Assembly: GCA_031259795.1 (NCBI GenBank)
Contig: JAIRLA010000285.1
Coordinates: 1 to 9,714, forward strand
From: Azoarcus sp.
GTDB lineage: Bacteria; Pseudomonadota; Gammaproteobacteria; Burkholderiales; Rhodocyclaceae
Direction of reading: 5' to 3'
DNA: 9,714 nt
A program made the position numbers and the translations under genes. The notes below the pieces were generated by a model. The model was not told the DNA's origin, made no database searches, and was given only the letters and a program-made list of their open reading frames with translations. Positions 1 to 6,201 of this stretch are shown here, in pieces (the stretch's first letter is position 1; the number at the start of each line of letters is the position of its first letter).

Positions 1-764
1 TTGCGCGCCCCGTTGACTGCCAGATTGTGGCGCGCGGCGGCCACCGACGATTTGCTCAATTCCGTGGCGAAGACCTTGCCGAAAAACGGCGCGAGCGCGA
101 CAGTGAAATTGCCGTTGCCGCAATAAAGCTCCAGCAGATCGCCGCCCAGATTCGCGGCGCGCGCCCGCGTCCAGCCGAGCATGGCGCGGTTGATCTCGCC
201 ATTGGGCTGGGTGAAGCCGCCTTCGATCTGGCGATAGCGCAGGCGCGCGCCATCGACCACGAACTCTTCTTCCAGCCAGTCGCGCCCGATGACGATTTTC
301 TGGCCGCGGCTGCGGCCGATCAGTTGTATGCCGAGATCGGCGGCGAGCGCATGCGCGCGGGCCTCCCAATCGGCATCGAGCGGGCGATGATAAACGAGGC
401 TCGCCAGCGTCTCGCCCTTCAAGGTGGCGAGGAATTCCGTCTGGAAGATGCCCCGCCGCAGCGTTCCGTCCGCCAGGAGCCGGGCGCGCAGGACGGGCAT
501 CAGGGCGCGGATGGGCGGCGCGGCGGGGGGAAAGTCTTCGACCGCGATCGCCCGGCGCGGCGCGGCGGGATCGAACATCGCATAATCGACGCGCTCGCCC
601 GTGTGCCACATGCGGAACTCGGCGCGCAGCCGGTAGCCGAGCGGGGCGGAAGCGAACAATTGCAATTCGGGCAAAGCGTGCGCGGCGAAGTCGCGGCGCA
701 GGCGCGCGGCCTTGGCGACGAAGAGCGCGCAATAACGATCAGGCTCGATAGAGGAGAGGGGCAT
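1..764 (-). CDS. trmA: tRNA (uracil-5-)-methyltransferase TrmA, 3' end outside window
   Basis: This gene encodes the SAM-dependent enzyme that methylates U54 in the T-loop of tRNAs to make ribothymidine. Reading the minus strand from ATG 764 gives about 254 residues with no stop before the window edge; E. coli TrmA has 366, so roughly two-thirds is present. Recognisable stretches are YRLRAEFRMWH near the start, a middle segment ending GGFTQPN, the SAM-binding motif LLELYCGNGNFTVALA, and the following ATELSKSSVAAARHN. The C-terminal part with the catalytic Cys and general-base Glu is not in the window. ATG 764 is the only ATG before an in-frame stop at 803, and the N-terminus aligns well with the E. 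coli protein, but there is no good ribosome binding site before it. I see no confident promoter; the upstream DNA is a mobile-gene remnant. Family identity is very clear. Confidence 0.95.
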   Translation of the reverse strand, partial: MPLSSIEPDRYCALFVAKAARLRRDFAAHALPELQLFASAPLGYRLRAEFRMWHTGERVDYAMFDPAAPRRAIAVEDFPPAAPPIRALMPVLRARLLADGTLRRGIFQTEFLATLKGETLASLVYHRPLDADWEARAHALAADLGIQLIGRSRGQKIVIGRDWLEEEFVVDGARLRYRQIEGGFTQPNGEINRAMLGWTRARAANLGGDLLELYCGNGNFTVALAPFFGKVFATELSKSSVAAARHNLAVNGAR

Positions 765-834
765 CGGGGATCGGGGGGCAGGGATCAGCGGCGCGAGCGT
801 TCACAAGGGGCGATGATAGATATTGCCGCATTTT

Positions 835-987
835 GAAAGATTTTTGGCGTTCGTTGACAACTTGGGGAATGATGCGTTCTTTGATAGCGTCGGTGTGAAT
901 GTGATAGTTTATTTTTGCCAAAGTTCTTTGTAAGTCCCATTCGGAGGAGAGGTGTTTTTGCTCTTCTGATTTTAAGCGGTTTCGCCG
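835..987 (-). pseudogene. Remnant of a KilA-N domain protein
   Basis: The minus-strand frame from 987 down to about 835 has no start codon of its own and follows an in-frame TAG at 990-988. It reads RLKSEEQKHLSSEWDLQRTL and then AKINYHIHTDAIKERIIPQ. From memory, this matches the segment just after the KilA-N domain in phage and mobile-element proteins, where an EW-L-RTLAK-NYRIHTDAIKE-LIP block follows the DNA-binding domain. After the residues NERQKSF the similarity stops: the family would continue with a YANEADLLNVALFG-like block, which is missing. Only about 50 codons of an expected protein of roughly 270 or more remain, so this is a decayed fragment of phage or mobile origin. It lies between trmA and the A/T-rich flavoprotein gene, and its broken left edge is 5 bases from that gene's promoter. 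A homology search is needed to confirm the family. Confidence 0.6.
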
Positions 988-991
988 CTAG

Positions 992-1020
992 TTGACAAAA
1001 TTAAATATTTCGACTAAACT
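992..1020 (+). promoter_or_regulatory. Sigma-70 type promoter of the flavoprotein gene
   Basis: A perfect -35 hexamer TTGACA (992-997) is followed after exactly 17 bases by TAAACT (1015-1020), which matches four of six -10 positions, including the first, second and last bases. The spacer is A/T-rich. The start codon lies 43 bases downstream of the -10 end. A 5-bp stem (AGCGG / CCGCT, 975-989) sits just upstream of the -35 and could be an operator, but this is speculative. Confidence 0.6.
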
Positions 1021-1051
1021 GCATGAATAGCAATGTCTTTTGCATAAATTT

Positions 1052-1059
1052 AAGGAGGT
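1052..1059 (+). promoter_or_regulatory. Perfect Shine-Dalgarno site deciding the start at 1064
   Basis: AAGGAGGT at 1052-1059 is fully complementary to the 16S anti-Shine-Dalgarno end and lies 4 bases before ATG 1064. It rules out the in-frame upstream TTG at 1040, which would place this site inside the coding region. A ribosome binding site this strong is typical of Firmicutes genes and unlike the weak sites of the other genes here. Confidence 0.8.
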
Positions 1060-1063
1060 CATT

Positions 1064-1483
1064 ATGGACGCAAAGAAAGAATTAGAAAAAATCATGGGAA
1101 AGGCACAGCGAATTGCTCTTGCTTCTTCTGTTGATAGCATTCCAAATGTTAGGATTGTAAATTTCGTTTATCTATCAAACGAAAATGTTTTGTATTTTGC
1201 TTCAACAAAAGGTGATCCCAAAGAGAAAGAATTTGAAGAAAATCACAATGTGGCATTTACGACCATACCATCAAAGGGCTTGGCCCATGTTAGAGTGCAT
1301 ATTGCTACTGTTAAAAAAAGCAAAAAAACTATTTTTGACGTTCAAGACATTTTTGTAGAAAAAATGCCTTTTTACAAAGAAAACATAGAACAAAATGGTC
1401 AAACAATGAATCTTTATGAGGTTCATTTTTCGGCGGCTATGGTTCTTGCTGGTCCAGATAAAGCAGCTCAAATTGAGTTGTAA
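1064..1483 (+). CDS. Pyridoxamine 5'-phosphate oxidase-like flavin split-barrel protein
   Basis: The product is 139 residues. The pattern fits small PNPOx-like split-barrel proteins, which bind FMN or F420 as dimers and often act as oxidoreductases of unknown substrate. Visible pieces are an N-terminal helix (KKELEKIMGKAQRIALAS), the strands NVRIVNFVYLSNENVLYFAS, the turn TKGDPKEKEFEENHNVAF typical of this fold, the segment HVRVHIATVKKSK, and a C-terminal strand LYEVHFSAAMV. The DNA and codon use are strongly A/T-rich (AAA, GAA, ATT, TTT), in sharp contrast with neighbours that use GC-ending codons. The promoter and ribosome binding site are canonical. It stands alone, convergent with the zinc-ribbon gene 14 bases beyond its stop. 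I infer recent horizontal acquisition, possibly from a low-G+C Firmicute. The substrate cannot be told from the sequence, and no specific gene name is justified. Confidence 0.75.
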   Translation: MDAKKELEKIMGKAQRIALASSVDSIPNVRIVNFVYLSNENVLYFASTKGDPKEKEFEENHNVAFTTIPSKGLAHVRVHIATVKKSKKTIFDVQDIFVEKMPFYKENIEQNGQTMNLYEVHFSAAMVLAGPDKAAQIEL

Positions 1484-1496
1484 ATATATTGTAAAC

Positions 1497-1523
1497 TTTA
1501 TTTAAGGATTATTCTTAAATAAA
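1497..1523. terminator. A/T-rich hairpin between convergent genes
   Basis: TTTATTTAAG (1497-1506) and CTTAAATAAA (1514-1523) are a perfect 10-bp inverted repeat around a 7-base loop. It begins 13 bases after the stop of the flavoprotein gene and covers the stop of the convergent zinc-ribbon gene, so it is placed as a bidirectional terminator would be. There is no separate U-tract and the stem is A/T-rich, so terminator strength is doubtful. Confidence 0.4.
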
Positions 1524-1803
1524 AATAATGGAGTACGTGCCACTGCACATAAATGGCAAATCCAGCTTTCCTGCCATGCCCCGGCCAGACATTCTCGTTG
1601 TGCTGGAATGCGGCATAGATTCCATAGATACAAAGCGCCATGAGTAGGGAGCCAAGCCTGATCCATGCGAATCCATTTGCTTCCAGACACACGAAGGCAA
1701 TCACCATGCCGACCAGCTGGGGCAGATAAGGCGCTTTTTCTGGAAGCGCGGCACGCTTGGCCAAGCACCGGGTATTATCAGAACCGCATTTATCGCATTG
1801 CAT
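1498..1803 (-). CDS. Small zinc-ribbon membrane protein, probably frameshifted at its 3' end
   Basis: The open frame encodes 101 residues. The N-terminus MQCDKCGSDNTRC has a CxxC knuckle; residues about 27-43 and 47-65 form two hydrophobic membrane segments, followed by HNENVWPG. In the familiar family with this layout (CxxCGS, two membrane helices, N-x-WP, then WxxSWxCxxC) a second zinc knuckle closes the protein. That knuckle is present, but in another frame: from about 1580 the shifted frame reads AWQESWICHLC and ends at 1502, while the open frame reads an unrelated tail. One or a few bases were therefore probably lost near 1577-1582, in a CCGGGGC run, removing the second half of the zinc ribbon. 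ATG 1803 has AAAGGA upstream and a TATAAT at 1838-1833. The gene lies 82 bases downstream of rtcB on the same strand. Function is unknown; the truncated product may still be made. Confidence 0.55.
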   Translation of the reverse strand: MQCDKCGSDNTRCLAKRAALPEKAPYLPQLVGMVIAFVCLEANGFAWIRLGSLLMALCIYGIYAAFQHNENVWPGHGRKAGFAIYVQWHVLHYFYLRIILK

Positions 1804-1832
1804 GCCTGAGTATCCTTTGAAAAGAAGGCTTC

Positions 1833-1838
1833 ATTATA
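1833..1838 (-). promoter_or_regulatory. Possible -10 element for the zinc-ribbon gene
   Basis: A perfect TATAAT on the minus strand ends 29 bases before ATG 1803, with AAAGGA in the short leader. There is no recognisable -35 at the right distance (that stretch is a G-rich run), so this is a weak proposal. Confidence 0.3.
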
Positions 1839-1885
1839 TTGTGGCCGTCCCCGCCCCCCTTCCCGGCCCGATTCCCTGATTGGGA

Positions 1886-3115
1886 TCACCCCTTCACGCA
1901 CACCACCTGCCGCAGGGTATGCACAATCTCCACCAGCGTCCGCTGCGCATGCATGACCGCATCGATGTCCTTGTAGGCCATCGGGATTTCGTCGATCACC
2001 TCGGCATCCTTGCGGCATTCCACGTGCGCGGTGGCGCGTTTCTGGTCTTCCACCGTGAAACGGCGCTTGGCCTCGCTGCGGCTCATGACGCGGCCCGCGC
2101 CGTGGCTGCACGAACAGAACGCTTCCTCATTGCCCAGACCGCGAACGATGTAGCTTTTCGCGCCCATCGAGCCGGGAATGATGCCAAGCTCGCCTTTCTT
2201 CGCCGATACCGCGCCTTTTCGCGTCACCAACACTTCTTCGCCGAAATGAGTTTCGCGCTCCACGTAATTGTGGTGGCAATTCACGGCTTCCACATCGGCG
2301 GAAAAAGGCTTTTCGATCACCGTGCGCGCGGCGGCGATCAAGTTTGCCATCATCACGTCGCGGTTCTTGCGCGCAAAATCCTGCGCCCAGCCGACCGCCT
2401 TGATGTAATCATCGAAATGCTCGCAGCCTTCCGGAAAATAAGCGAGATCGCGGTTGGGCAAATGGATGAAATACTGCTCCATGTCTTTCTGCGCCATTTC
2501 GATGAAGAGCCGGCCAATGGCGTTGCCGACGCCGCGCGAACCGGAGTGCAGCATGAACCATACGCGGTTTTCTTCATCGAGACAGACTTCGATGAAATGA
2601 TTGCCCGTTCCCAGGGTTCCCAGATGATTGCGGTTATTGGTCCTGGCAAGCACGGGATATTTGGCGGTGATTTGCTCGAATTCCGGCAAAAGCGTCGCCC
2701 ATACCTGGTCGACGAACTTGGGCGGCTCGTCCCACGAACCGGGGTCGCCCCCGCCGCGTTTGGGCTCGAAACCATGCGGCACGGAACGCTCGATCGCCGC
2801 GCGCAGGCCATGCAGGCTGTCTGGCAGATCGTCGGCGGCAAGAGTGGTGCGGACAGCCATCATCCCGCAGCCGATATCGACGCCGACCGAGGCGGGAATG
2901 ATCGCGCCTCTGGTGGGAATCACGCTGCCGATGGTCGAGCCTTTTCCCAGATGCACATCCGGCATCACCGCCAGATGCTTGAAGATGAAGGGCATCTTCG
3001 CGGTGTCGATCAATTGCCGGCGGGCGTCTTCCTCCACCGGTACGCCCCGCGTCCACAGCCGGATGGGCGCGGCGTGTTCGATGCCGATGATTTCATGGTC
3101 GAGGGGTTTGCCCAT
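1886..3115 (-). CDS. rtcB: RNA-splicing ligase RtcB
   Basis: The 409-residue product matches E. coli RtcB (408) along its whole length. RtcB is a Mn2+ and GTP-dependent ligase that joins RNA ends carrying 2',3'-cyclic phosphate or 3'-phosphate to 5'-OH ends, acting in tRNA and rRNA repair. Landmarks are MPDVHLGKGSTIGSVIP (51-67), VGVDIGCGM with metal ligands Asp80 and Cys83, GTLGTGNHFIE with His173, LHSGSRG with His190, NCHHNYV (279-285), and FCSCSHGAGRVMSR with His338, the equivalent of the guanylylated His337. The C-terminus RQVVCVKG is identical to E. coli. ATG 3115 has an AAAGGAG site (3122-3129) at good spacing. No rtcA or rtcR lies beside it and I find no sigma-54 promoter, so control differs from the E. 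coli operon. Upstream on the same strand, 63 bases away, is the truncated Hcp-like gene, and rtcB may be read through from it. Confidence 0.97.
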   Translation of the reverse strand: MGKPLDHEIIGIEHAAPIRLWTRGVPVEEDARRQLIDTAKMPFIFKHLAVMPDVHLGKGSTIGSVIPTRGAIIPASVGVDIGCGMMAVRTTLAADDLPDSLHGLRAAIERSVPHGFEPKRGGGDPGSWDEPPKFVDQVWATLLPEFEQITAKYPVLARTNNRNHLGTLGTGNHFIEVCLDEENRVWFMLHSGSRGVGNAIGRLFIEMAQKDMEQYFIHLPNRDLAYFPEGCEHFDDYIKAVGWAQDFARKNRDVMMANLIAAARTVIEKPFSADVEAVNCHHNYVERETHFGEEVLVTRKGAVSAKKGELGIIPGSMGAKSYIVRGLGNEEAFCSCSHGAGRVMSRSEAKRRFTVEDQKRATAHVECRKDAEVIDEIPMAYKDIDAVMHAQRTLVEIVHTLRQVVCVKG

Positions 3116-3178
3116 GCCATTCTCCTTTCAGGTTTTATTTTGGGTCCGCCGCGCCCATTTGCTTGGCGGGCGGCGGGT

Positions 3179-3286
3179 TTACTGGAATAGGTTCTGAATG
3201 ACGCCGGGCGCCTCGATCCAGTCCTTGTGCTTGCTATCCTTGCATTCGTCGGCGATGCCTTCGCTGCGAATGTAAATTTCCGCCAT
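3179..3286 (-). pseudogene. Truncated Hcp-like (type VI secretion) gene start
   Basis: A 35-codon frame starts at ATG 3286, only 6 bases after a strong ribosome binding site (AAGGAGG region, 3291-3299), and stops at TAA 3181-3179. Its product, MAEIYIRSEGIADECKDSKH then KDWIEAPGVIQNLFQ, resembles the first strands of Hcp1-family proteins, which begin with M-(A)-x-x-x-x-I-K-I-x-G-I-x-G-E-S-x-D-x-K-H-K-x-x-I-E. Full Hcp proteins, which form the hexameric tube of the type VI secretion system, are about 160 residues, so about 80 percent is missing. A weak -10 (TACAAT, 3335-3330 minus) without a clear -35 lies upstream. It is most simply a decayed gene. It could also be a short expressed leader whose translation affects rtcB, 63 bases downstream. 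No other secretion gene is in the window. The family match is from memory of the consensus and is moderate. Confidence 0.45.
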
Positions 3287-3636
3287 GGTTTCCTCCTTTC
3301 CGAGGTGATTGGTGCGTAAAAGCATCGGTATTGTAGCGTGGGAAAAGTCATGATTTCGTTCCCTCCCCCGCTTGGCGGTGTACATACTTGCCACGTCGAT
3401 GCGCTCTTCGCAATGACGAGGGTGGGGCGTCTTTCGCGGTGACGGGGCGGGGGCGCGTCGATCTCCGCCGTAAAGCGGGCTTCCAGTGATGAATCCGCGT
3501 CCAGTTTTTCGATGCTTCCCGTATCGCCGGGAATAATGACTTCGGCGCCGGGTCATCGTTGGGGGAAAATCCGCCGGTTACGCGTCAGCCTCGCGCATGG
3601 CCATGTCGGGGTTTCGGTGGCATTGGCGGCTGTGGG
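3287..3636. other. Gene-free stretch with repeat fragments
   Basis: I see no convincing coding region in these 350 bases on either strand. It contains the interspersed repeat listed at 3359-3421, a 10-bp palindrome CATGGCCATG (3596-3605) and G+C-rich DNA without clear terminators. A possible weak -10 for the Hcp-like fragment is at 3330-3335. No inverted stem followed by a T-run was found just beyond the tRNA 3' end. Confidence 0.5.
3359..3421. repeat. Interspersed repeat copy (also near the right end)
   Basis: Two parts recur elsewhere in the window. The 20 bases at 3359-3378 are the exact reverse complement of 9693-9712. The segment 3388-3421, read on the minus strand, begins CCTCGTCATTGCGAAGAGCG and ends near GACGTGGCAAG; it matches the minus strand of 9455-9420 (CGTCATTGCG, then GCGACGCGGCAATCC). 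The pattern CGTCATTGCG...GCAATCC is a well-known interspersed intergenic repeat type in bacteria. When translated it gives RHCEER-D-A-like peptides, a frequent cause of false short gene calls. Confidence 0.65.
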
Positions 3637-3713
3637 TGGTGGTGATGGGCAGGATCGAACTGCCGACCTGCGGGTTATGAATCCGCCGCTCTAACCATCT
3701 GAGCTACATCACC
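3637..3713 (-). tRNA. tRNA-Met (CAU), elongator type
   Basis: The minus strand folds as a 77-base tRNA: acceptor GGTGATG / CATCACC (7 of 7 pairs), D-stem GCTC / GAGC, anticodon loop TTCATAA with anticodon CAT, variable loop AGGTC, T-stem GGCAG / CTGCC with loop TTCGATC, discriminator A and encoded CCA (3639-3637). The anticodon stem GCGGA / CCCGC has four good pairs and an A-C mismatch next to the loop. The first acceptor pair is G-C, so it is not the usual bacterial initiator with a 1-72 mismatch. A CAU anticodon could also belong to tRNA-Ile2 modified by TilS; the overall sequence looks like elongator Met, but I cannot exclude Ile2. Confidence 0.93.
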
Positions 3714-3728
3714 CGGGAAAGCCGGAGG

Positions 3729-3757
3729 ATTCTATGTGTGTGGCCTTGGGGTGTCAA
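3729..3757 (-). promoter_or_regulatory. Strong promoter of tRNA-Met
   Basis: On the minus strand a perfect -35 TTGACA (3757-3752) is followed after exactly 17 bases by TAGAAT (3734-3729), five of six matches to the -10 consensus. The following CCTCCGGC is a G+C-rich discriminator, as in stable-RNA promoters under stringent (ppGpp) control. The expected start near 3722 leaves a leader of about 9 bases before the tRNA 5' end, to be removed by RNase P. Confidence 0.75.
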
Positions 3758-3759
3758 GA

Positions 3760-3771
3760 AGATCTAGATCT
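3760..3771. repeat. 12-bp perfect palindrome in the tRNA-Met/miaB divergent region
   Basis: AGATCTAGATCT is a perfect palindrome lying 3 bases upstream of the tRNA promoter -35 and 80 bases before the miaB start. It could be a binding site for a dimeric regulator, but no second copy is seen in the window. Confidence 0.35.
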
Positions 3772-3850
3772 GTAGTACCCTACGCGGATTCGCTGGCGGG
3801 CATCAAGACGCTGGCGGCGTGGCCGGAGCGTGTCCGGTATTTGGGATGGC

Positions 3851-5200
3851 ATGAAAAAACTGTATATCCGCACCTTTGGGTGCCAGATGAATGAGTACGA
3901 CTCCGACAAGATGGCGGATGTGCTCGGCGCGCAGGAGCCGCTGACTCGTACCGACAAGCCCGAAGAGGCGGACATCATTCTGTTCAATACCTGCTCCGTG
4001 CGCGAGAAGGCGCAGGAACGGGTATTCCACGATCTGGGCCGGGTACGGCGGATCAAGGCGGAGCGACCCGGACTCATCATCGGCGTTGGCGGTTGCGTGG
4101 CGAGCCAGGAAGGCGAGGCTATCGTGCGGCGCGCGCCTTATGTGGACGTGGTGTTCGGGCCGCAGACGCTGCACCGGCTGCCGCAGCTCATCGCGCGGCG
4201 CAGGGCGAGCGGGCGGCCACAGGTGGATATTTCTTTCCCCGAGGTCGAAAAGTTCGATGCCTTGCCCCGGCCCCGGGTCGAAGGCGCGGCGGCTTTCGTT
4301 TCGATCATGGAAGGCTGCTCCAAATATTGCACGTTCTGCGTGGTGCCGTACACGCGCGGCGAGGAGGTCTCGCGCCCGCTCGACGATGTGCTTGCCGAGG
4401 TCGCGGCGCTGGCGGCGCAGGGCGTGCGGGAGGTGACGCTGCTCGGGCAGAACGTCAATGCCTGGCGCGGCGAACTGGAAAAGGGCGGCGGCGAGACCGG
4501 CGACTTCGCCTTGTTGCTCGAATGCGTGCATGGCCTCGCCGGTATCGGACGCATCCGGTTTACAAGCTCGCATCCGCGCGAGATGACGCCGAGGCTGATC
4601 GAGGCTTACGCTCGCCTGCCCAGGCTGGCGCCGCAATTGCACTTGCCGGTGCAATCGGGTTCGGACCGGGTGCTGGCGGCGATGAAACGCGGCTACACGG
4701 CGCTGGAGTTCAAGTCCGTCGTGCGGCGGCTGCGCGCGGCGCGGCCCGATCTGTCCTTGAGTTCGGATTTCATCGTGGGCTTTCCGGGCGAGACCGCCGC
4801 GGATTTCGACAAGACCATGCAGCTGATCGACGAGGTCGGTTTCGATGGCGCGTTCAGTTTCGTCTACAGCGCCCGTCCCGGCACGCCGGCCGCCGATCTC
4901 GACGATCCGGTGACGCGGGAAACCAAGCTCGCCTGGCTGGCCCGTCTGCAAGAGCGCATCGACGCGCAGGCGCAGGCCATCAGCCAGGCAATGGTCGGCG
5001 GCATCGAACGCGTCCTGGTCGAAGGCGCGGCCAGGAAGAATGGCGCTGAACTGTGCGGGCGTACCGGCAATAACCGGGTGGTGAACTTTCCCGCCCCGCC
5101 GCACGCGCGCGAACGCCTGAGCGGCCAGTTCGCCGACGTGAAAATCACCGCCGCCCTGCCGCACAGCCTGCGCGGCGAAATCGTGATCAGGGAGTCTTGA
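3851..5200 (+). CDS. miaB: tRNA-2-methylthio-N6-dimethylallyladenosine synthase MiaB
   Basis: This radical-SAM methylthiotransferase converts i6A to ms2i6A at position 37 of tRNAs reading UNN codons. The 449-residue product (E. coli 474) starts [20 protein letters not shown]. The N-terminal domain supplies Cys11, Cys48 and Cys82 for the auxiliary iron-sulfur cluster. The radical-SAM motif [10 protein letters not shown] carries Cys156, Cys160 and Cys163. A C-terminal TRAM RNA-binding domain follows from about residue 375. ATG 3851 is chosen because the N-terminus then aligns with E. coli MiaB; an in-frame GTG at 3830 would add seven residues. Neither start has a good ribosome binding site. It is the first gene of the five-gene operon; its TGA overlaps the ATG of ybeZ by one base. 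No confident promoter was found in the upstream region shared with the divergent tRNA gene. Confidence 0.97.
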   Translation: MKKLYIRTFGCQMNEYDSDKMADVLGAQEPLTRTDKPEEADIILFNTCSVREKAQERVFHDLGRVRRIKAERPGLIIGVGGCVASQEGEAIVRRAPYVDVVFGPQTLHRLPQLIARRRASGRPQVDISFPEVEKFDALPRPRVEGAAAFVSIMEGCSKYCTFCVVPYTRGEEVSRPLDDVLAEVAALAAQGVREVTLLGQNVNAWRGELEKGGGETGDFALLLECVHGLAGIGRIRFTSSHPREMTPRLIEAYARLPRLAPQLHLPVQSGSDRVLAAMKRGYTALEFKSVVRRLRAARPDLSLSSDFIVGFPGETAADFDKTMQLIDEVGFDGAFSFVYSARPGTPAADLDDPVTRETKLAWLARLQERIDAQAQAISQAMVGGIERVLVEGAARKNGAELCGRTGNNRVVNFPAPPHARERLSGQFADVKITAALPHSLRGEIVIRES

Positions 5201-6201
5201 TGGCAACATCGCTGGAATTATCGTTCGAACCCATAGACAACGCGCGGCTGGCCCGCCTGTGCGGCGCGCTCGATGAGAATCTGCGCCAGATCGAAAACGC
5301 TTTCGACATCACCATCGCCCGGCGCGACGCGCATTTCACCCTGCATGGCCGCAATGCGCGCCGGGGCGAGGCGGCGCTGCGTCATTTCTACGCCATGGCC
5401 GGGCGCGATCTGCCGTGCGAAGACATCCAGCTCGGGCTGGTCGAACTCGCCAGCCAGGAAGAAGCGCCCGCCGATGCGCCGGTGCTGGCCACGCGCCGCA
5501 GTGAGTTGCACGGGCGCACGCCGCGGCAGGTCGAATATCTGAAAAACATCCAGGGGCACGACATCACCTTCGGCGTCGGCCCGGCGGGCACGGGCAAGAC
5601 CTATCTCGCGGTGGCGAGCGCCGTCGATGCTTTCGAGCGCGATCTCGTCGAACGCATCATCCTCACCCGCCCGGCGGTGGAGGCCGGCGAACGCTTGGGC
5701 TTCCTGCCCGGCGACCTGGCGCAGAAAGTCGATCCCTACTTGCGGCCGCTCTACGATGCGCTCTACGACCTGATGGGGTTCGATCGCGTCGGCAAACTTT
5801 TCGAGCGCGGCGCCATCGAAGTCGCGCCGCTCGCCTTCATGCGCGGACGCACGCTCAATAACGCCTTTATCATTCTCGATGAAGCGCAGAACACCACCCC
5901 CGAGCAGATGAAAATGTTCCTGACCCGCATCGGTTTCGGCGCGAAAGTGGTGGTCACGGGCGATCTCACCCAGGTCGATCTGCCGCGCGGCATCCGCAGC
6001 GGGCTGGCGGAGGCGTGCGCGGTGCTGGGGCAGGTGCGGGGGCTGGCCTTCACCCGCTTCGGCAAGGAAGACGTCGTGCGTCATCCGCTGGTGGCGCGCA
6101 TCGTCGAGGCTTACGATAAGAAACCGGGGCCGTCGCAGGCTCCGGAGCGCGAAAACAGGGACAGGCCACGAGGCAGGGAGCATGACCAGACAGATGGATA
6201 A
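5200..6201 (+). CDS. ybeZ: PhoH-like ATPase YbeZ
   Basis: The 333-residue product is a PhoH-family P-loop NTPase. The Walker A motif GPAGTGKT is at residues 127-134 and the Walker B motif FIILDEAQ at 223-230, followed by [14 protein letters not shown], a hallmark of the family. The N-terminal about 100 residues form the domain typical of the YbeZ/PhoL branch. YbeZ is known to work with its neighbour YbeY in rRNA maturation and ribosome quality control, and PhoH proteins have RNA helicase-like activity. Start ATG 5200 overlaps the miaB stop (TGATG) and has AGGGAG (5189-5194) at good spacing; an in-frame TTG just before it is unlikely. The last 25 or so residues are charged and probably disordered ([17 protein letters not shown]), and their DNA overlaps the start of ybeY by 20 bases. 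Confidence 0.95.
   Translation: MATSLELSFEPIDNARLARLCGALDENLRQIENAFDITIARRDAHFTLHGRNARRGEAALRHFYAMAGRDLPCEDIQLGLVELASQEEAPADAPVLATRRSELHGRTPRQVEYLKNIQGHDITFGVGPAGTGKTYLAVASAVDAFERDLVERIILTRPAVEAGERLGFLPGDLAQKVDPYLRPLYDALYDLMGFDRVGKLFERGAIEVAPLAFMRGRTLNNAFIILDEAQNTTPEQMKMFLTRIGFGAKVVVTGDLTQVDLPRGIRSGLAEACAVLGQVRGLAFTRFGKEDVVRHPLVARIVEAYDKKPGPSQAPERENRDRPRGREHDQTDG

Noticed and set aside
27..836. Long plus-strand open frame over trmA
   Set aside because: Its translation is arginine- and alanine-rich without motifs, while the minus strand encodes clear TrmA. It is an antisense shadow caused by high G+C.
739..921. A 60-codon minus-strand gene starting at TTG 921
   Set aside because: Its first half is the KilA-N remnant, but the second half overlaps trmA in another frame and carries no family sequence. 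I treat it as a fragment, not a gene.
1880..3190. Long plus-strand open frame opposite rtcB
   Set aside because: The minus-strand RtcB is unmistakable from end to end, so the opposite frame is a shadow.
3116..3360. Sigma-54 promoter for rtcB, as in the E. coli rtcBA operon
   Set aside because: No GG and GC pair with the required 10-base spacing in a TGGCAC-N5-TTGC-like context was found upstream of rtcB.
3637..3713. tRNA-Met as an integration site for an island at 765-3636
   Set aside because: I looked for a second copy of the tRNA 3' end as a flanking attachment repeat and saw none in the window. There is also no integrase.
3803..5209. Long minus-strand open frame opposite miaB, and similar ones at 5218-6408, 6994-8160 and 8478-9626
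   Set aside because: All lie antisense to recognised genes, have low-complexity composition, and have no plausible start signals.
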